From contig NZ_FNXF01000004.1 in NCBI RefSeq assembly GCF_900108485.1, forward strand, positions 297,582 to 361,581: 64,000 nucleotides of DNA, read 5' to 3'. A program made the translations under genes and the position numbers. Positions 13,241 to 22,997 of the stretch are shown here, in pieces. How positions within the stretch are numbered: position 1 is the first letter of the stretch; the number at the start of each line of letters is the position of its first letter. Origin of the DNA: Rheinheimera pacifica. GTDB lineage: Bacteria; Pseudomonadota; Gammaproteobacteria; Enterobacterales; Alteromonadaceae. Under the pieces are notes generated by a model, which saw nothing but the letters and a program-made list of their open reading frames with translations, searched no databases and had not been told where the DNA came from.

Positions 13241-13880
13241 AAACCGGTAGTACGTAGTAATACACCGCGAGAAAATGCAGTACACTGCCACCGAGCACAA
13301 ATAAATGCCAGATAGCATGGTGCATAAAAAGCCGTTTCCAGGCATAAAATATAACGCCAAAAGAGTAACTTAAGCCACCTGCGAGCAATAACAGCATGCC
13401 ACCGGTATCAACATTATTTAGCATCGGCTGTATCGCAATAATCACCAGCCAGCCCATCCCCAGATACAACCCCAATGACAATTTTTTGTATTTTAGTGCT
13501 GTAGCCAGCTCTATTATTACGCCGGCCAGAGCGACCAGCCAGATCAGGCCAAACAGTGGCAAGCCCCAGTCATCACGTAAATTTACTAACGTAAATGGGG
13601 TATAGGTACCGGCAATAAGAATAAAAATTGCTGCATGGTCCAGCTGCCGCAGCCGATGTTTAATCTCAATACGGTGAATTGAGTGATATAGCGTAGAGCT
13701 GCTGTACAACAAGATCAGGCTGCTGCCATAAATAATACTGCTAAACAAACGCCAGTTGTCGTTAGCCTGCACAGATAGCTGCAGCATTAATATCAATGCC
13801 ACAACGCTGAGTATTGCGCCAATGCCGTGGCTTATTGCATGTAAGTGTTCTTCGATGGGGGAGTAAGGTGTCGTCGTCAT
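13239..13880 (-). CDS. HlyIII/TrhA (PAQR) family membrane protein
   Basis: This protein of about 213 residues is predicted to have seven transmembrane helices. It carries the family signatures EEHLHAISHGIGA near the N-terminus, YSSSTLYHSI in the second helix region, QLDHAAIFILIAGTYTPF in the middle, and MHHAIWHLFVLGGSVLHF near the C-terminus. The conserved Ser, Asp and His residues form the presumed metal site of PAQR-like proteins. In E. coli the homologue TrhA (YqfA) is linked to membrane fatty-acid homeostasis; haemolysis is known only for Bacillus members. I start at ATG 13880 (MTTTPYSP) because the upstream extension begins with TTG. Confidence 0.88.
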   Translation of the reverse strand: MTTTPYSPIEEHLHAISHGIGAILSVVALILMLQLSVQANDNWRLFSSIIYGSSLILLYSSSTLYHSIHRIEIKHRLRQLDHAAIFILIAGTYTPFTLVNLRDDWGLPLFGLIWLVALAGVIIELATALKYKKLSLGLYLGMGWLVIIAIQPMLNNVDTGGMLLLLAGGLSYSFGVIFYAWKRLFMHHAIWHLFVLGGSVLHFLAVYYYVLPV

Positions 13881-13989
13881 ATCAGGTTGCCTGCGCAAAG
13901 CATGCTGTATCTTAGCACGACATAGCCCGCTGCCAAGTTGTTACCTGACATCAATTGCCGTTAGAATGGCGGTTTTGTCCGGAGGTGCT

Positions 13990-15249
13990 ATGCCCCTTAG
14001 CAAGGTGCCATTATTAATTATAATTGGTTATGTCTGGCCAGAGCCAAACTCATCTGCTGCCGGTTACCGCATGCTGAGTTTAATCCGGCTGTTTTTGGCG
14101 CGAGGTTGGCAGGTTCAATTTGCCAGTGCGGCTGAGCCGGGGCAGCATCGTTATCCGCTGGCAGAGCTGGGCGTAACTGAGCACAGTATCAGTTTAAACG
14201 ACAGTAGCTTTGAGCTGTGGATAAGCCAGCAAGCACCGCAAGCGGTGATGTTTGATCGCTTTATGCTGGAAGAGCAATTTGGCTGGCGGGTAGAGCAGGC
14301 CTGCCCGCAGGCATTACGTATTCTGGATATGGAAGATTGCCATGCGCTGCGTGATGCCCGTCAGCACAGTTTTAATGCCGGTAAAGACATGGTCGCAGAG
14401 GATTTAAATTCAGAACTGGCGCTGCGTGAAATAGCCGCCATTTACCGCTGTGATATAACCTTGGTCATTTCAGAGTTTGAACTGCAATTATTGCAGCAAC
14501 ATTATAAAGTGCCACCGGCGTTGCTGTGCTACTGCCCGTTTTTGCTTGATGAATTACCGCTAACACCAGTGCCTGATTTTGACAGGCGGCAACACTTTAT
14601 CGCTATTGGTAATTTCCGCCATGCTCCTAACTGGCACTCTGTATTGTGGTTAAAGCAGGAGATTTGGCCGTTAATCCGCCAACAACTGCCGCAGGCAGAG
14701 CTGCATATTTATGGGGCTTATCCGCCGCCCAAAGCCACAGCGCTACATAACCCCAGGCAGGGGTTTTTAATTAAGGGCTGGGCGGCTGATGCCTTAGCGG
14801 TGATGCAACAAGCCCGGGTGTGTTTGGCACCACTGGCATTTGGTGCCGGGTTAAAAGGTAAGCTGCTGGACGCTATGCGCTGCGGCACGCCCAATGTAAC
14901 CACTGCGGTGGGTGCAGAGGGGATGACCCTACAGGGCGATTGGGGCGGTGTTATTGCACAAGATAGCGATACCATCGCTCAGGCAGCGGTAAGTTTGTAT
15001 CAGCAGCGTGAACTTTGGCAACGGGCGCAAGGTGCTGGCTTTAATATAGTGCAGGAAAAATTTAGTCTGGCTCAACATGAATCACGTATTTGGCAACAGC
15101 TTAACGACTTAATGCAGCAGTTAGAACCTCACCGCCAGGCGAATTTTACCGGGCTGATGCTCAGGCATCATAACTATCGCAGTACCAAATTTATGGGGCA
15201 GTGGATTGAAGCAAAAACGCGTCTGGCTGCATTAACACAGCCAGACTGA
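13990..15249 (+). CDS. Glycosyltransferase (GT4-like)
   Basis: The protein has a two-domain GT-B organisation. The N-terminal Rossmann-like half begins PLLIIIGYVWPEPNSSAAGYR, where the PEPNSSAAG loop is the usual acceptor-side glycine region. The C-terminal half has the donor-site segments FIAIGNFRHAPNWHSV, GWAADALAVMQQARVCLAPLAFGAGLKGKLLDAM and GTPNVTTAVGAEGM. It is likely cytoplasmic and uses a nucleotide-sugar donor; the acceptor cannot be read from sequence. GGAGGT lies 4 bases before ATG 13990; an in-frame ATG at 13966 would add eight residues. No other polysaccharide genes are adjacent, so it stands alone. Confidence 0.82.
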   Translation: MPLSKVPLLIIIGYVWPEPNSSAAGYRMLSLIRLFLARGWQVQFASAAEPGQHRYPLAELGVTEHSISLNDSSFELWISQQAPQAVMFDRFMLEEQFGWRVEQACPQALRILDMEDCHALRDARQHSFNAGKDMVAEDLNSELALREIAAIYRCDITLVISEFELQLLQQHYKVPPALLCYCPFLLDELPLTPVPDFDRRQHFIAIGNFRHAPNWHSVLWLKQEIWPLIRQQLPQAELHIYGAYPPPKATALHNPRQGFLIKGWAADALAVMQQARVCLAPLAFGAGLKGKLLDAMRCGTPNVTTAVGAEGMTLQGDWGGVIAQDSDTIAQAAVSLYQQRELWQRAQGAGFNIVQEKFSLAQHESRIWQQLNDLMQQLEPHRQANFTGLMLRHHNYRSTKFMGQWIEAKTRLAALTQPD

Positions 15250-15255
15250 CGCTGG

Positions 15256-15633
15256 TTAACGATAGCCGCGGGGCTGGCGTTGTTTGTCGTCCAACCGTGC
15301 AGCCCAGATATCAGCTGCAGACTGGCCATTACCACTTTTAGTCTTGGCTGCTTTTGCAGGCTTGGCGGCAGGTTTTTTAGCTGGTTTGGCTGAAGCTTTG
15401 GCCGGGGCAGCTTTTTTCTCTGCTGCCGGTTTGGCTTTAGCTGTACTTTGGGTTGTAGCTTTGTCAGCACTGTAACTGGCACCTAATTCAGCCAGCTCTG
15501 CCAGACGGATATTCTTATCTCCATCTACGCTGAACCAGCCGGGTTTTTGTTCCAGTTGTGGCGCTTTACCAAACTTAGCTTTGTAGGCTGCGGTAAATTC
15601 AGCAACAACCTGATCTTTGTCCAATTTACTCAT
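15256..15633 (-). CDS. Small protein with Lys/Ala/Pro-rich histone-H1-like tail
   Basis: The 125-residue protein has two parts. An N-terminal segment of about 50 residues (MSKLDKDQVVAEFTAAYKAK and PGWFSVDGDKNIRLAEL) looks like a small folded domain. A low-complexity tail follows, rich in KPA, AAKP and AKA repeats like the tails of eukaryotic H1 and some bacterial nucleoid proteins. The last 25 residues are more ordinary. A nucleic-acid-binding role is possible from charge alone, but no named family is recognised. It converges on the glycosyltransferase gene and is monocistronic. Confidence 0.7.
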   Translation of the reverse strand: MSKLDKDQVVAEFTAAYKAKFGKAPQLEQKPGWFSVDGDKNIRLAELAELGASYSADKATTQSTAKAKPAAEKKAAPAKASAKPAKKPAAKPAKAAKTKSGNGQSAADIWAARLDDKQRQPRGYR

Positions 15634-15769
15634 ACGGATCCTTAACAGACATTATTTAAGCAACTAGCTCGCTATTTATACAACATTTTGCCACTGTTAG
15701 ACAAATGTGCCTGATTTTTTTACCTGTTGCAGTACAATGCGGCTATTAACAGCAGCGGAAAACCAGCCG

Positions 15770-16540
15770 ATGATAGATCGCGACCAGTTAGTCAGATTTC
15801 TGAACAACGAATTACAAAGTGAAAAAATCCGGGATTATTGTCCCAACGGTTTGCAGGTTGAGGGTAAAGCCCGGATTAGCCGTGTGGTAACCGGAGTTAC
15901 CGCCAGCCAGGCCTTACTTGATGCTGCAGTTGCCATAAATGCCGATGCAATACTGGTGCACCACGGTTATTTCTGGAAAAATGAAACTGCCCAGGTTACC
16001 GGGATCAAGAAAAAACGCCTGCAAACCCTGCTGCGCCATGATATTAATTTACTGGCCTATCATTTACCGCTGGATGTGCACCCGCTGCTTGGCAATAACG
16101 CACAATTAGGCTTATTACTTAACGCAGAAAATATTACCGCTGTTGCTGCAGCCGAGCCAAACGGCGTATTGATGCAGGGCGAACTGGCGGTGGCGCTGAG
16201 TGTTGCTCAAATTGCACAACAACTGGAAAAAACCTTGCAACGTCAGGTGTTGCTGCATGCTGTTGACCCCAGTACCGCCAGTAATATTGTCAGCAAACTG
16301 GCCTGGTGCACAGGTGGTGGCCAGAGCTATATCGAGCAGGCTGCCGCTGCCGGCGCCCAGTTGTTTATCAGCGGCGAGGTGTCAGAACAAACTATTCATT
16401 TGTCACGTGAGCTGGGCATTCATTTTATTGCCGCCGGCCATCATGCGACAGAGCGTTATGGCGTAAAAGCACTGGGCGAATTTATTGCCCGCCAATTGGG
16501 GCTGGAAGTGCAATTTATTGATATTGATAACCCGGCATGA
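15770..16540 (+). CDS. Nif3-like dinuclear metal-centre protein (YbgI family)
   Basis: This protein of about 256 residues belongs to the Nif3/YbgI/GTP cyclohydrolase I type 2 family, which forms a hexameric toroid with two metals per subunit. The metal ligands sit in the conserved ILVHHGYFW segment near residue 70 and in AGHHATERYG near the C-terminus; NGLQVEG is also typical. Enzymatic activity is not settled for the family. I start at ATG 15770 (MIDRDQLVRFL), matching the usual N-terminus; an in-frame start at 15707 is improbable. It overlaps cmoM by ATGA, so the two genes are translationally coupled. Confidence 0.9.
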   Translation: MIDRDQLVRFLNNELQSEKIRDYCPNGLQVEGKARISRVVTGVTASQALLDAAVAINADAILVHHGYFWKNETAQVTGIKKKRLQTLLRHDINLLAYHLPLDVHPLLGNNAQLGLLLNAENITAVAAAEPNGVLMQGELAVALSVAQIAQQLEKTLQRQVLLHAVDPSTASNIVSKLAWCTGGGQSYIEQAAAAGAQLFISGEVSEQTIHLSRELGIHFIAAGHHATERYGVKALGEFIARQLGLEVQFIDIDNPA

Positions 16541-17304
16541 AGCAAAAAACCGATCGTAGCTTTGATGGCATAGCCGCCAAGTTTAGCCGCAATATATACA
16601 ACAGTACCAAGGGCAAGTTGCGCCAGTTGGTGCTGTTGCGTGATTTAGCTGAACTTGAAGTATTGCAACAGCCTTGTCAGATCCTCGATGTTGGCGCAGG
16701 CCAGGGCCAGTTAGCTCTGGCACTGGCTGCGCAGGGCCATAGCGTGCATCTGACCGATATTTCTGCCCAGATGCTGCAGCTGGCACAGCAGCAAGCGAAA
16801 GAGCTGGGCCTGACGCAGCTAACATTTAGCCAGATAGGGCTGGCAGAGCTGGCTGCAACGCACCAACGACAATACCGGCTGGTATTGTGTCACGCTATGC
16901 TGGAGTGGCTGGCTCAGCCCGAGTTGGCTATTGCCCAGCTGCGCAAGCTGGTGGCACCGGGCGGAGTATTATCTTTGATGTTTTATAACAAAGATGCCAA
17001 ACGCTTCGGCAATATTTTGTTTGGTAATTTTGATTATGTCGCAGCAGATTTTCAGGTGAAGAAAAAAGTCAGTTTAAACCCGCAGCATCCACTACCACCG
17101 CAGGATGTGCTGCGTTGGTGTGAACACGCCGGTTTTCGCTTGTTGGCTAAAACCGGGGTGCGTTGTTTTCATGATTACCTGCAAGATCGCAGCCAGCAAC
17201 AAAGCCATTTTGAACAGCTGCTGGCACTGGAACTGCAGTACAACCGTACTGAGCCCTATGCCTCGTTGGGACGCTATCAGCATGTATTACTCAGGGCCGA
17301 TTAA
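16537..17304 (+). CDS. cmoM: tRNA 5-carboxymethoxyuridine methyltransferase CmoM
   Basis: This 255-residue class I SAM-dependent methyltransferase begins with the CmoM signature FDGIAAKFSRNIYNSTKG, followed by the SAM-binding motif ILDVGAGQGQLALALAA. CmoM (formerly SmtA) converts cmo5U34 to its methyl ester in wobble positions of several tRNAs. LLCH-type active-site context (LVLCHAMLEWL) and NKDAKRFGNILFGNFDYV also match the family. It overlaps the preceding nif3-like gene by four bases and converges on tamB with a 4-base overlap of the stop codons. Confidence 0.93.
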   Translation: MKQKTDRSFDGIAAKFSRNIYNSTKGKLRQLVLLRDLAELEVLQQPCQILDVGAGQGQLALALAAQGHSVHLTDISAQMLQLAQQQAKELGLTQLTFSQIGLAELAATHQRQYRLVLCHAMLEWLAQPELAIAQLRKLVAPGGVLSLMFYNKDAKRFGNILFGNFDYVAADFQVKKKVSLNPQHPLPPQDVLRWCEHAGFRLLAKTGVRCFHDYLQDRSQQQSHFEQLLALELQYNRTEPYASLGRYQHVLLRAD

Positions 17305-20300
17305 TCAAATTCAAATTTGTACAGTAAATCCACGGCATTATCCAGGCTGGTGACAGCTTCCAGATAAAGGCTGCGCATCAGCCGGTAGCGCAGGGTAAAC
17401 TCGCCGATAGCATTAAAAATGCCGTAACCGTATTTTATCTGCAAATCGCGTGATAAATAACCGCTCACTGTTACCTGAGAGTCATCCCCGGCACCAGCGG
17501 TATCCAGTGTCAGGTCACGCACACCAAAGGCCTCGCCTAACTCGCCGACTAAAGCGCCGGTAGACGAAATAGACATGCCGATCAGGCTGGTAGTCAGGGC
17601 TGCACCGGTGCTGCCTGAATCACTGCCGATATCGCGGCCCATTAGCAAATACGCCAGTGCATTAGCCTGCGGTTTGGCCGGCTCAGAGAAAATGGTAATG
17701 ATTGGCTCATCGGCCGGGCCGGTAACACGAATGCCGGCGATAACATTGTCTTCTATGTTGTCAGGGTTACGGATAGCTTCCACATTTAGGAAGGGTTGAT
17801 CAGATGGGCCATTAAAGCTCATTTTTCCCTGGCGGATCAGTAAATCCTGGCCATAGGCCCGAAAGGTACCATTTTGCAGGTTTACATCGCCGTTCACCGT
17901 AGGTTGCTGGTTAGGCTGTTGGCGCACCCTTAAGTTGCCGCTGAGGCGGGTTTCCAGACCAAAGGCCGATAATTGCACTCTTCTGCCAAGCACAACATTA
18001 ATATCAGTTTGCAGAGCAAAAGCGGTTTTTTCTTCTGCCGGGATTGGTTGCAAATGTTCATCCAGTAACACCAGATCATTTGATAGTCCGACAGCAGTTT
18101 GTGGCAGGCTGTCGATGCTGATCCGGGCAGCAGGAATTTGCACTGTGCCTTTAAGTGATGTCAGGCCTGGCTTGGCAGTCAGGGTTAAATCTGGCGCTAT
18201 TTGCAGCCGCGCCTGAGGAATTTGCAGGCTTAGCTCATCGCCTTTGACTTTAAGTGCGGCTTGCCAGTTATCCAGTTGCGGCCATTGTGCATCGCCATTC
18301 AGATTAATTTCGCCTTTGCTGGTTGTCACCAGACCTTCCAGAGTGGCTTGTTGCCCGGCAAACTTCAGTTCTATATTGGCATCGGTAACGTCTAGTGGTG
18401 CCTCTCTGCCAGAGAGTTTAAACCCACTTAGCGCCAGGTTGCCGTTAATGGCCGGGTTGGTTAAATCACCATTAAAGCGTAAGTCGCTGTTAAGTATGCC
18501 GGCCAGCTCACTGCTTTGCTCCAGCAGTGGTTGTAAAAAGGCCAGGCTGAATTGTTGCAGCAGCAGTCTACCTTCTACATTACGCGAAGAGGATTGTACG
18601 TCGGTGATGGTGGCTTCAGTTTGCAAGCTGGCGTTGTTATCCAGTTGCAATTGCAAAGTACTGGTTAAGGTATCTTTGGCCAGGGCAGCTTCCAGCTGCC
18701 AGCTTTGCCAGCCCAGTGTTAGCGGTTGTTCGATCTGATATTGCCAGTTGCCACTGGTGCCATTGAGTTTAACCTGCGCTTGCGGCTGTTTGCCTTGTTG
18801 CCAGTTGGCACTGACTTGCGCATCAGCACTGCCTTGTACTGCCATTTGTTCGGGCAAAAAGCTATCCAGGGCTGACAGATCAAATTGCTGTAGGGCAAGG
18901 TCCAGCTCTATATGTTCTGCACTGAGTTTTAGTGGCTTGATGGCACACAGGTTCGCCTGCTCCTGTTGCCAGCAGTGTGGCTGTACGGTTAAGCGCGCGT
19001 TGGCAAAGCGGTAATCCAGAGCGGTGCTGTCAACCAGTTGCCATGGCCCCAGCAGGCTGTCCAACTGTGCTGATACCAGCCTGCCTTGCCAGTATTCGCC
19101 CGCTTTTAAGCTGCCCGTCATGGCAATACTGGCATTATGCTCTGGGCTGGCCAGTTCCAGTGTCAGTTGATGGCGTAACTCTGTGCCGTTCAGGGTCAGG
19201 TTTAGCTGATCAACATTTTGCTGCTGATATTTGCCGTTAGTGGCCTGTAATGTTAGTGCCGTCGTTAGATTTTGCTCACTGCTTAAGCTCAGATCGGTAT
19301 CCACTGTTAACTGCTCCAGGCTGGCATCCTGCCACTGCAGATCGCGGGCATTAAGTGTGCCTTTAAGCTGTGGTGTGTCGCGCTTGCCGCTGAGCCTGAA
19401 GTCAGCATTGATTTCCCCGTTGGCGCCACTTATGGTTTGCTCCAGTGCAGGTATGGCAACGTTCATTGCCAGTTGCCATTCTTTATCCAGCGAGCCGGTC
19501 AGTTGGATCTGGTTTTGCGCATGGCGTAGTGTCAGGCCTGGAGTGTTTATCTGGTAGTCACCTTGCCCTGTCAGGTCTGCCGCGGTGAGGCTGCCTTCAA
19601 GCAGCAGTTTATAGTCACGCAGTGTGCCGTTAAGTTCCAGCTGCGGCAGTGCCAGTTGCCAGCCACCTTGTGGTGTCAGGTTGCCGTTGAACTGCATATT
19701 GCCATTTAGCTCGCCGCTATAGTCCGGCCAGAACTGGCCGGGCTGAACCCGCGTTAACTGCAGCTTACCCAGCCAGCTTAATTGTTGTTGCCAGCTAAGC
19801 TCTGCCTCGGCGCGAAGCTCACCGCCAAGAGTGTTAATGATTAAGCTGTCGAGCGTGACGTCAGTTAAGCTGCTGCGGCCGCTCAGTTGTATATTGGCTT
19901 GTGGTATTTGCTTACCGCTTAGTGCGACCTGACTGGAGAAAAGTAACTGCTCCAGATCACCGTTTGCTGTTATTTCCAGTTGGCCCAGTTGGATGTCGGC
20001 CTGGCCCGAAAGCGGCCATTGCAGCTGAGCTGCATTTAAGCTGGCCCGCAGCGGCAGTGTGTTGTCCAGCAGGTTAAGCCACAATGATAAGTCAGCCTCA
20101 AGCAATTCGCTGGCATAGGCTTGCAGTTGCAAGTCGGCCAGTGAGCCATCCAGGGTAACGCGCAGCCGTTGTCCGGCCAGTTGTGTATCCAGTAGTCGCA
20201 GCCGTATATCGGCTTTGAGCGGATAATTGCCGCTTGGCTGCAGTCTGGCCGAGGCATTTAGCGTGGCCATCGGGTGGCTGATATCCAGCTGAGTCAGGTT

Positions 20301-21053
20301 TATTTGCTCTGGCGACATTTGCAGGCTGAAGGTCAGCTCACTAATAGTCTGCTGCTCCGGCTGCTGCAGTGTAAAATCTGTCAGGCGGAAACGATCAACA
20401 AATAAACTCAGTGGTAGCCTGATATCACTTAATACCGGCGCCAGGTAGGCAAAGGGTTCATTGGCTGGCGTATCGGTAGTTGGTGGCAGGGCTAATGTCA
20501 CTTTATGCCAGCGCGGCTGGTTAAGTTGTACTTTATTGCCCCACAGCTGTGCGCTGGTGCTAAATTGTTGCCAGTTTAATGTAGTACCACTAACGGCCAC
20601 ACTGGCGTTGTTCAATTGTAATTGCTTGATATCAATAGCAAATGGCAGCCATAAACCGCTTGCAGGGGCGGGGGCATCCTGCGGGGGCGGGGTGTCGCTA
20701 GCTGCAATCTCAAGTTGCATGCCTTGTAACGTCAGTTGCTCAACACAAAGTGTTAAGCGCAAAAAGCAGCCATTATTAATTTGCAGTGTGCTTTGCTCCA
20801 ACGTCAGGTGGGTGGAGGTATCCTGCCAGCGCAGATCATATAAGGTGTTACCGCCCAGTACACTGCCTTCGCTGCGCTCAACACTAAAACCGCTAACAAA
20901 ATGCTGCGCCAGCCACAGGTTAAAACGTAAACCGGCTGGGGTGTAAAGCAGAGTGAAAAGTAATAGGGTTAATACGGCACACGGGATTAACAGTGTCCAG
21001 TTCAGCCATTTTAAGCTGCGTTTTAGCCAACGCTTGGTGGTTTGCCAACTCAT
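17301..21053 (-). CDS. tamB: Translocation and assembly module subunit TamB
   Basis: This 1250-residue inner-membrane-anchored protein has an N-terminal transmembrane helix (TLLIPCAVLTLLLFTLLYTP) followed by a very long beta-rich periplasmic body typical of AsmA-like bridge proteins. The C-terminal DUF490/TamB domain includes GDVNLQNGTFRAYGQDLLI and ALAYLLMGRDIGSD, ending in a beta-barrel-like motif (LYKFEFD). With TamA it spans the periplasm and acts in outer-membrane protein insertion and phospholipid transport. It overlaps tamA by an ATGA junction, so the pair is co-translated. Confidence 0.95.
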   Translation of the reverse strand: MSWQTTKRWLKRSLKWLNWTLLIPCAVLTLLLFTLLYTPAGLRFNLWLAQHFVSGFSVERSEGSVLGGNTLYDLRWQDTSTHLTLEQSTLQINNGCFLRLTLCVEQLTLQGMQLEIAASDTPPPQDAPAPASGLWLPFAIDIKQLQLNNASVAVSGTTLNWQQFSTSAQLWGNKVQLNQPRWHKVTLALPPTTDTPANEPFAYLAPVLSDIRLPLSLFVDRFRLTDFTLQQPEQQTISELTFSLQMSPEQINLTQLDISHPMATLNASARLQPSGNYPLKADIRLRLLDTQLAGQRLRVTLDGSLADLQLQAYASELLEADLSLWLNLLDNTLPLRASLNAAQLQWPLSGQADIQLGQLEITANGDLEQLLFSSQVALSGKQIPQANIQLSGRSSLTDVTLDSLIINTLGGELRAEAELSWQQQLSWLGKLQLTRVQPGQFWPDYSGELNGNMQFNGNLTPQGGWQLALPQLELNGTLRDYKLLLEGSLTAADLTGQGDYQINTPGLTLRHAQNQIQLTGSLDKEWQLAMNVAIPALEQTISGANGEINADFRLSGKRDTPQLKGTLNARDLQWQDASLEQLTVDTDLSLSSEQNLTTALTLQATNGKYQQQNVDQLNLTLNGTELRHQLTLELASPEHNASIAMTGSLKAGEYWQGRLVSAQLDSLLGPWQLVDSTALDYRFANARLTVQPHCWQQEQANLCAIKPLKLSAEHIELDLALQQFDLSALDSFLPEQMAVQGSADAQVSANWQQGKQPQAQVKLNGTSGNWQYQIEQPLTLGWQSWQLEAALAKDTLTSTLQLQLDNNASLQTEATITDVQSSSRNVEGRLLLQQFSLAFLQPLLEQSSELAGILNSDLRFNGDLTNPAINGNLALSGFKLSGREAPLDVTDANIELKFAGQQATLEGLVTTSKGEINLNGDAQWPQLDNWQAALKVKGDELSLQIPQARLQIAPDLTLTAKPGLTSLKGTVQIPAARISIDSLPQTAVGLSNDLVLLDEHLQPIPAEEKTAFALQTDINVVLGRRVQLSAFGLETRLSGNLRVRQQPNQQPTVNGDVNLQNGTFRAYGQDLLIRQGKMSFNGPSDQPFLNVEAIRNPDNIEDNVIAGIRVTGPADEPIITIFSEPAKPQANALAYLLMGRDIGSDSGSTGAALTTSLIGMSISSTGALVGELGEAFGVRDLTLDTAGAGDDSQVTVSGYLSRDLQIKYGYGIFNAIGEFTLRYRLMRSLYLEAVTSLDNAVDLLYKFEFD

Positions 21054-22774
21054 AATTCAGGCCCTAATGCAAAATGCAGCTGGAAGCCTCTGCCCGGGTC
21101 GTCCAGGCCCCAGGCAAAATCAATGCGAACAGGGCCCACCGGCGAAGCCCAGCGCACCCCCATACCCACGCCTTGCACCCAGTCGGGGCTATCGTCCCAG
21201 GCACTGCCGTAATCAGTGAATGCTGCCAGCCACCAGTTGCCTTTAACCCGGTATTGGTATTCCAGTGCGCTGGTTACCATATAGCGGCCGCCGGTCAGCT
21301 CATTGTCACTGTTGCGTGGCGATACAGTCTCATAGCCATAACCCCGGATGCTGTTATCACCACCAGCAAAAAAACGCAGTGATGGTGGCAGTTGTGACAA
21401 GCTTTCCATCAAGATAGCGCCGGCATCAACGCGGGTTACAAAACGATGGTTATTACCAGCACTGCCTATCCAGCCGGCACGGCCGCGCAAACGGAAAAAG
21501 CTGGCATCGGAGCCCCAGCTCTCATCTGACACTTCAACACCAAACAATAAGCGGTTGGCGGAAGAGGGCATTGAACCGCCCGACTGCTTGGTACGGCTGT
21601 AGCTTAAACCGGGCATAATCAGGCTGATAGTATCGTTTTGATCGGCCTGCACAAAGTCTTCATATAACCAGCGTACAGAGGCGATACGGTACCAGTCGCT
21701 GCGTAGCAACCAGTGGCGCTCCAACACCAGGTTTGACTCGCGGCTTTTGGTGTCCTGATTATCACGATTACGAAAACCAAGCTGCACCTGATAAAAATCA
21801 GTAGCAACATTGGCCAGCGGTAATTTGTATGCTGCTTCTACGCTTTGTTCTATTTCAGATAATGCCAGCTTACTGCTCAGGCTATGGCCGGCAGAGTTTA
21901 ACCAGGGCTTATTCCAGTTTAGTTTCAGCCTGGTTTTCACATCAGTGGAATAACCAATACCGGTTTCGATAATATTGCGCCGCTCTGGCTCCAGCGCCAC
22001 GTTAATTGGCAGGGTAAAATCCTGCATCTCCGATGTATCAGCCTCTACCAGTATTGAAGAAAACCAGCCGGTAGCCGCCAGCGCCTGGTTAAACTCACCC
22101 AGCTCACTGGCCAGATAGTATTCATTTTCGGCAAAAGGCACTAAAGATTGCAACCTCGGTTCGTCTATCTGGTTGCCACTAAAGCTTACTGCACCAAATT
22201 TGTAGCGCTTACCGGCATTAAAATGGACATGCACAAAGGCTTGTTTTAACTCTGGAGCTACTTCAAGCCGCGCCAGTTCAAAATCAGCGTCAAAATAGCC
22301 TTTACGCATAGCCAGGCTTTTTAACGCACTTTTAAAACCATCATAAGCACCATGGTGCAGTATCTGGCCTTGTTTAGGTGCCTGTGCTGCGAGCAGGGCT
22401 TTAAAATCGGCATCTGTGGTGGCGTCGCCAGACAGTTCAATATCACTTTTCGCAATACGTACCGGCTCACCGGTTTTCACATTAACTTGCAGTAGCCTGG
22501 GTTGGGCGGCGTTGTGGGTAACGGTAACCTGGTTGTCGTAATAGCCCAGAGCTTGCATAGCGGTATGCACTTCCTGCTCCACCGTGGCCTGAAAACGCAC
22601 GCCGGGCATATTGTCGGCGTCGCTGTATTTTTGCAGGTAAATAGCCACATTGTCGTATAAAGGGCCGCTTAAGCCGTTAATTTTAAATTGATATGATGAC
22701 TCCGCGTAAGCGATCGAATTAATGCCTAGCGTGGCTGCCAGCACTGCAGTGATCAGTAAGCCTGGGTTTTGCAT
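21050..22774 (-). CDS. tamA: Translocation and assembly module subunit TamA (Omp85 family)
   Basis: An outer-membrane barrel of the Omp85 family. I start at ATG 22774, which gives a clear signal peptide (LLITAVLAATLGINSIAYA) and has AAGGCGG just upstream; an in-frame ORF extends 49 codons further but with no signal. Three POTRA domains (about residues 25-260) include the GKRYKFGAVSFSGNQ motif. The C-terminal 16-strand barrel has the Omp85 lid-lock motif RFFAGGDNSIRGYGYE and ends with the FxxLGPEL-type beta signal. It is the outer-membrane partner of TamB. Confidence 0.95.
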   Translation of the reverse strand: MQNPGLLITAVLAATLGINSIAYAESSYQFKINGLSGPLYDNVAIYLQKYSDADNMPGVRFQATVEQEVHTAMQALGYYDNQVTVTHNAAQPRLLQVNVKTGEPVRIAKSDIELSGDATTDADFKALLAAQAPKQGQILHHGAYDGFKSALKSLAMRKGYFDADFELARLEVAPELKQAFVHVHFNAGKRYKFGAVSFSGNQIDEPRLQSLVPFAENEYYLASELGEFNQALAATGWFSSILVEADTSEMQDFTLPINVALEPERRNIIETGIGYSTDVKTRLKLNWNKPWLNSAGHSLSSKLALSEIEQSVEAAYKLPLANVATDFYQVQLGFRNRDNQDTKSRESNLVLERHWLLRSDWYRIASVRWLYEDFVQADQNDTISLIMPGLSYSRTKQSGGSMPSSANRLLFGVEVSDESWGSDASFFRLRGRAGWIGSAGNNHRFVTRVDAGAILMESLSQLPPSLRFFAGGDNSIRGYGYETVSPRNSDNELTGGRYMVTSALEYQYRVKGNWWLAAFTDYGSAWDDSPDWVQGVGMGVRWASPVGPVRIDFAWGLDDPGRGFQLHFALGPEL

Positions 22775-22997
22775 CCGCCTTGAGAAATCCCGTATTAAAA
22801 TAAGCAAAATAATGAAAGATATGTGAATACTGGCGCTATTATGGCTTACAGTCCTTGCTAATGTACACCGCGCAGCATAAATCGTGACTGAATAAGCCGG
22901 TAATATAACGCCAGGGTACAACTGAGAGTGTAACTTCAGTTATACTGACGGCACTTTTAAAACGGTAGTAAAACCGTTATCAGACAAGGTTAGTACT

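Noticed and set aside
17575..20946. Several plus-strand open frames of 70-160 codons inside tamB
   Set aside because: They lack ribosome-binding sites and recognisable domains, and are antisense shadows of a long GC-rich beta-repeat gene.
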